A stretch of DNA of 64,000 bases from Rhizobium sp. ACO-34A (lineage in GTDB: Bacteria > Pseudomonadota > Alphaproteobacteria > Rhizobiales > Rhizobiaceae), in the NCBI GenBank assembly GCA_002600635.1, contig CP021371.1:1429001-1493000 (forward strand), written 5' to 3'. The position numbers and the translations under genes were made by a program. The notes below the pieces were generated by a model. That model was not told where the DNA came from. It worked only from the letters and a program-made list of their open reading frames with translations, and made no database searches. This document shows, piece after piece, positions 61,221 through 64,000 of the stretch (position 1 is its first letter; each line of letters opens with the position of its first letter).

Positions 61221-61658
61221 ATGACCGAGATCGGCATCCGCGTCCTGGCTGCGGCCGGGCGCTATATCGGCACGCCTTACCGGCATCAGGGATCGGCGGC
61301 GGGGATCGGTTGCGATTGCCTTGGACTGGTGCGGGGTGTCTGGCGCGAACTCTACGGCGAGGAGCCGGAGATGGTGCCGGCCTATGCGCCGGACTGGGCG
61401 GAGAGGGCGGGCGAGGAGCGGCTGCTCGATGCCGCCGCGCGGCATTTCGTATCCGTTCCAGGTCTTGCGGAAGCTGAAGCGGGCGACCTGCTGGTCTTCC
61501 GGTTCCGTCCGCACTTCGCTGCCAAGCATGCCGGCATTCTCGCCGGTTCCGACCACTTCATCCATGCCTATGAACAGGCGGCCGTGATCCGCTCGGCGCT
61601 GGTGCCGGCGTGGAGAAGGCGGGTTGCCGGCGTCTTTCGTTTTCCCGACATTCTCTGA
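61221..61658 (+). CDS. GTA g14, NlpC/P60-type tail peptidase
   Basis: 145 residues from ATG 61221 (GAGG upstream); frame upstream is repeat. VLAAAGRYIGTPYRHQGSAA then GIGCDCLGLVRGVWRELYGE gives the catalytic cysteine. AAKHAGILAGSDHFIHAYEQ carries the histidine. It digests the peptidoglycan at the tail tip during DNA delivery. Intact. Confidence 0.92.
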   Translation: MTEIGIRVLAAAGRYIGTPYRHQGSAAGIGCDCLGLVRGVWRELYGEEPEMVPAYAPDWAERAGEERLLDAAARHFVSVPGLAEAEAGDLLVFRFRPHFAAKHAGILAGSDHFIHAYEQAAVIRSALVPAWRRRVAGVFRFPDIL

Positions 61659-61667
61659 GGTCATTCC

Positions 61668-63850
61668 ATGGCGACCATTCTCTTTCAGGCGGCAGGGGCC
61701 GCGCTCGGTTCCGTCTTCGGCCCGCTGGGCGCGGTGATCGGCCGGGCGGCCGGCGCGCTGGCCGGCAGCGCCGTCGACCGCATGATGATCGGCGGCTCGA
61801 CGGTGACGGGTTCGCGTCTCTCGGCGGCAAGGCTGCCGGGCGCTTCCGAGGGCACGGCGATCCCGCGGCTCTACGGCACCGCGCGGCTCGGCGGTACGCT
61901 GATCTGGGCGACACGTTTCGAGGAGGAGGTGACCACCGAGCGCGCCGGCGGCAAGGCGACGGGAACGCGGGTGAAGACCTACAGCTATTTCGCAAATGTC
62001 GCCTTCGGACTGTGCGAAGGGCCGGTAGCGGCGATCCGACGGGTCTGGGCCGACGGGCAGGAAATCGACCTGACCGGGGTGGAGATGCGTTTCTATCCCG
62101 GGTCGGAAAGCCAGCTTGCCGATCCGCTGATCGAGGCGAAGCAGGGCGCGGGCAACGTGCCGGCCTATCGCGGGCTTGCCTATGTGGTGTTCGAACGGCT
62201 GCCGCTCGACGATTTCGGCAACCGCATTCCGCTCATGCAGTTAGAGGTGATCCGCCCGGTCGGCAGGGTGGAAAGCGATATCCGCGCCGTGACGATCATT
62301 CCGGGCGCAACCGAGCACGGCTATGCGGCAACGGCTGTCTCGGAGCAGGCGGGGGATGGCGAGGAGCGCATTCTCAACCGCAACACGCTGACCGCGCCGA
62401 CCGACTGGCAGGCCTCCATCGACGAATTGCAGGCGCTTTGTCCGAACCTCGAAAACGTGGCGCTGGTGGTGAGCTGGTTCGGCACCGATCTGAGGGCGGA
62501 CGAATGCCGGGTCGTGCCGGGCGTCGAGGTTTCCGCACGCGAGGATGAAAGCCGGGTGTGGCGCGTCTGCGGCATGGGGCGGGCGCAGGCGCGGCTGGTG
62601 AGCCGCAACGATGGCGGTCCGGCCTATGGTGGCACGCCCGACGATATGAGTGTGGTCGAGGCGATCCGGGATCTGAAGGCGCGCGGGTTGAAGGTGACGC
62701 TGTACCCGTTCCTGATGATGGATGTGCCGGCCGGCAATGGCCTGCCGGATCCCTATGGCGGGGCGGAACAGGCGCCTTATCCCTGGCGCGGACGTATCAC
62801 CTGTCAGCCGGCGCCGGGGCATGCCGGCTCGCCGGATCGGACGGCTGTCGCAAGGGGAGCGGTGGAGGCCTTTTGTGGCTCGGCTGAGGCTGGCGATTTC
62901 ACGGTTTCGGGAACCTCCGTTGCCTATGCGGGCGCGGACGAGGGCTATCGCCGGCTGGTGCTGCATTATGCGCTGCTGGCAAAGGCGGCGGGCGGTGTCG
63001 ACGGCTTCCTGATCGGATCGGAACTGAGAGGGCTGACGACGCTGAGGGACGGGGTGGACGCTTTTCCCTTCGTGGAGGCGCTGGTGGAACTGGCGACGGA
63101 TGTCAGGGAGATCCTCGGGGAGGCCACGAAGATCACCTATGGCGCGGACTGGAGCGAGTATTTCGGTCATCATCCGCAGGATGGAACGGGCGACGTCCAT
63201 TTCCACCTCGATCCGCTATGGTCAAGCCCCGCGATCGATGCGGTCGGCATCGACAACTACATGCCGCTTGCCGACTGGCGTGATGGCGATCTCGAGGCCG
63301 GCAATCCCGATGGCTTTGCCACGCCCGACGATGGGTTGGCGATGGCCGCGCAGATTGTCGGCGGCGAGGGGGTCGACTGGTACTATGCGAGTGATATCGA
63401 CCGGGCCGCGCGTATCCGCACGCCCATTACCGACGGGCTGGCCGGCAAGCCCTGGGTTTTCCGTTACAAGGATATCGCGGGCTGGTGGGCGAACCGTCAC
63501 TACGACAGGGTTAATGGCGCTGAGCGGGCCACGCCGACGGCATGGACGCCGGGGATGAAGCCGGTCTGGTTCACGGAACTCGGATGCCCCGCAATCGACA
63601 AGGGAGCGAACCAGCCGAATGTCTTCGTCGATCCGAAATCGGCGGAAAGCGCGCTGCCGTATTTTTCCGGTGGTCTCAGGGCTGACAGCCAGCAGCGGCG
63701 TTTTCTGGAGGCGCATCTCGGCCATTGGCGGGGCGCGGGCGTGCCGGACGGCATGGTCGATCCCGACAGGCTGTTTCTCTGGTGCTGGGATGCGCGGCCG
63801 CAGCCGGCCTTTCCGCTTGATACCGGGCTCTGGGCCGATGGCGGCAACTG
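61668..63850 (+). pseudogene. GTA g15 host-specificity / tail fibre protein, interrupted
   Basis: About 727 residues of the family from ATG 61668: MATILFQAAGAALGSVFGPL, the RLYGTARLGGTLIWATRF segment, then the GTA TIM-barrel region with ITYGADWSEYFGHHPQDGTG, WVFRYKDIAGWWANRHYDRV and PGMKPVWFTELGCPAIDKGA. The family text ends WCWDARPQPAFPLDTGLWAD then GGN, where W and a conserved GHWL-type segment are expected. Instead AT-rich sequence follows from 63849. About 500-600 C-terminal residues are missing from this window. Confidence 0.85.
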
Positions 63851-64000
63851 TTTTCACTTATTTTCGAAATTCGGGCAAATTAGGAGCAGGAGAATCCATT
63901 GTCTTTTTAGCAGACATTCCCGTTGCAATGCGCTGGCGCATGCATATGCGCACCGAAAAAAGAAGTATCTGCCGCAGGCAGATTCTTTATGTCCTTGTTC
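63849..64000. mobile_element. Left end of an unidentified insertion in g15
   Basis: From 63849 the DNA changes abruptly from GC-rich coding to AT-rich (TGTTTTCACTTATTTTCGAA, then CAGACATTCCCGTTGCAATG). The first bases TG, shared with the expected TGG codon, fit elements with TG...CA ends (IS21, IS3, Tn7-like or transposable phage). No transposase gene is reached before the window ends. An assembly join cannot be excluded. Confidence 0.55.

Overview
The window is high-GC DNA from an alphaproteobacterium, almost certainly a member of the Rhizobiaceae (Rhizobium/Agrobacterium/Shinella type). The evidence is the family-level identity of many products (BiuH/AtzF biuret degradation, HmrR-type copper regulator, DUF1491, DUF2336, DUF1214/DUF1254), dense intergenic palindromic repeats of the kind common in rhizobia, and a gene transfer agent (GTA) structural cluster in the rhizobial order. 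No rRNA, tRNA or CRISPR array was found.

Layout. 1-2.6 kb: the tail of a peptidoglycan-binding membrane protein and a soluble chemotaxis receptor. 3.1-11.5 kb: an eight-gene minus-strand operon for uptake and hydrolysis of biuret-like compounds (BMP-family ABC transporter, biuret hydrolase, a second cysteine hydrolase that may act on triuret, a cupin and allophanate hydrolase). It is preceded by a consensus-perfect sigma-54 promoter, which points to nitrogen control, and by a divergent GntR regulator. 12.66-13.82 kb: an IS110-family element whose ends, circle-junction promoter and two-loop bridge RNA can all be read from the sequence. 13.8-14.6 kb: a class II aldolase. 15.2-25.5 kb: a fatty-acid beta-oxidation locus (MaoC, acyl-CoA ligase, acyl-CoA dehydrogenase, FadN-type bifunctional enzyme, thiolase, ETF-ubiquinone oxidoreductase) with a divergent TetR regulator. 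25.7-41.1 kb: mixed housekeeping and unknown genes, including a class A penicillin-binding protein, a diguanylate cyclase, a TadG-like protein, a lower-GC orphan gene, and a three-gene cassette of amidase, membrane protein and secreted protein. 41.4-44.9 kb: copper resistance (copA, cueR/hmrR, copZ) with two matching MerR-type operators. 45.7-64 kb: a GTA cluster.

The GTA cluster has g1-like, terminase, portal, protease, capsid, connector, tail, hub, peptidase and host-specificity genes in order, but it looks damaged and invaded. The g10b and g11 tail genes each appear to lack one G in a G run. The g15 gene stops matching its family at about 63849, where AT-rich foreign sequence begins. A reverse-strand MFS transporter sits between g8 and g9, extra genes sit between terminase and portal, and intergenic repeats have spread among the tail genes. 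A probable small RNA with its own promoter and terminator lies just upstream of g1.

The most interesting single object is the IS110 element. Its donor loop matches its own two ends (8 and 7 nt), and its target loop matches the flanking insertion site, which is the end of a dispersed host repeat. This suggests an RNA-guided insertion sequence that homes to a genomic repeat family. All homology calls are from recognition of the translated sequence; no database search was run.
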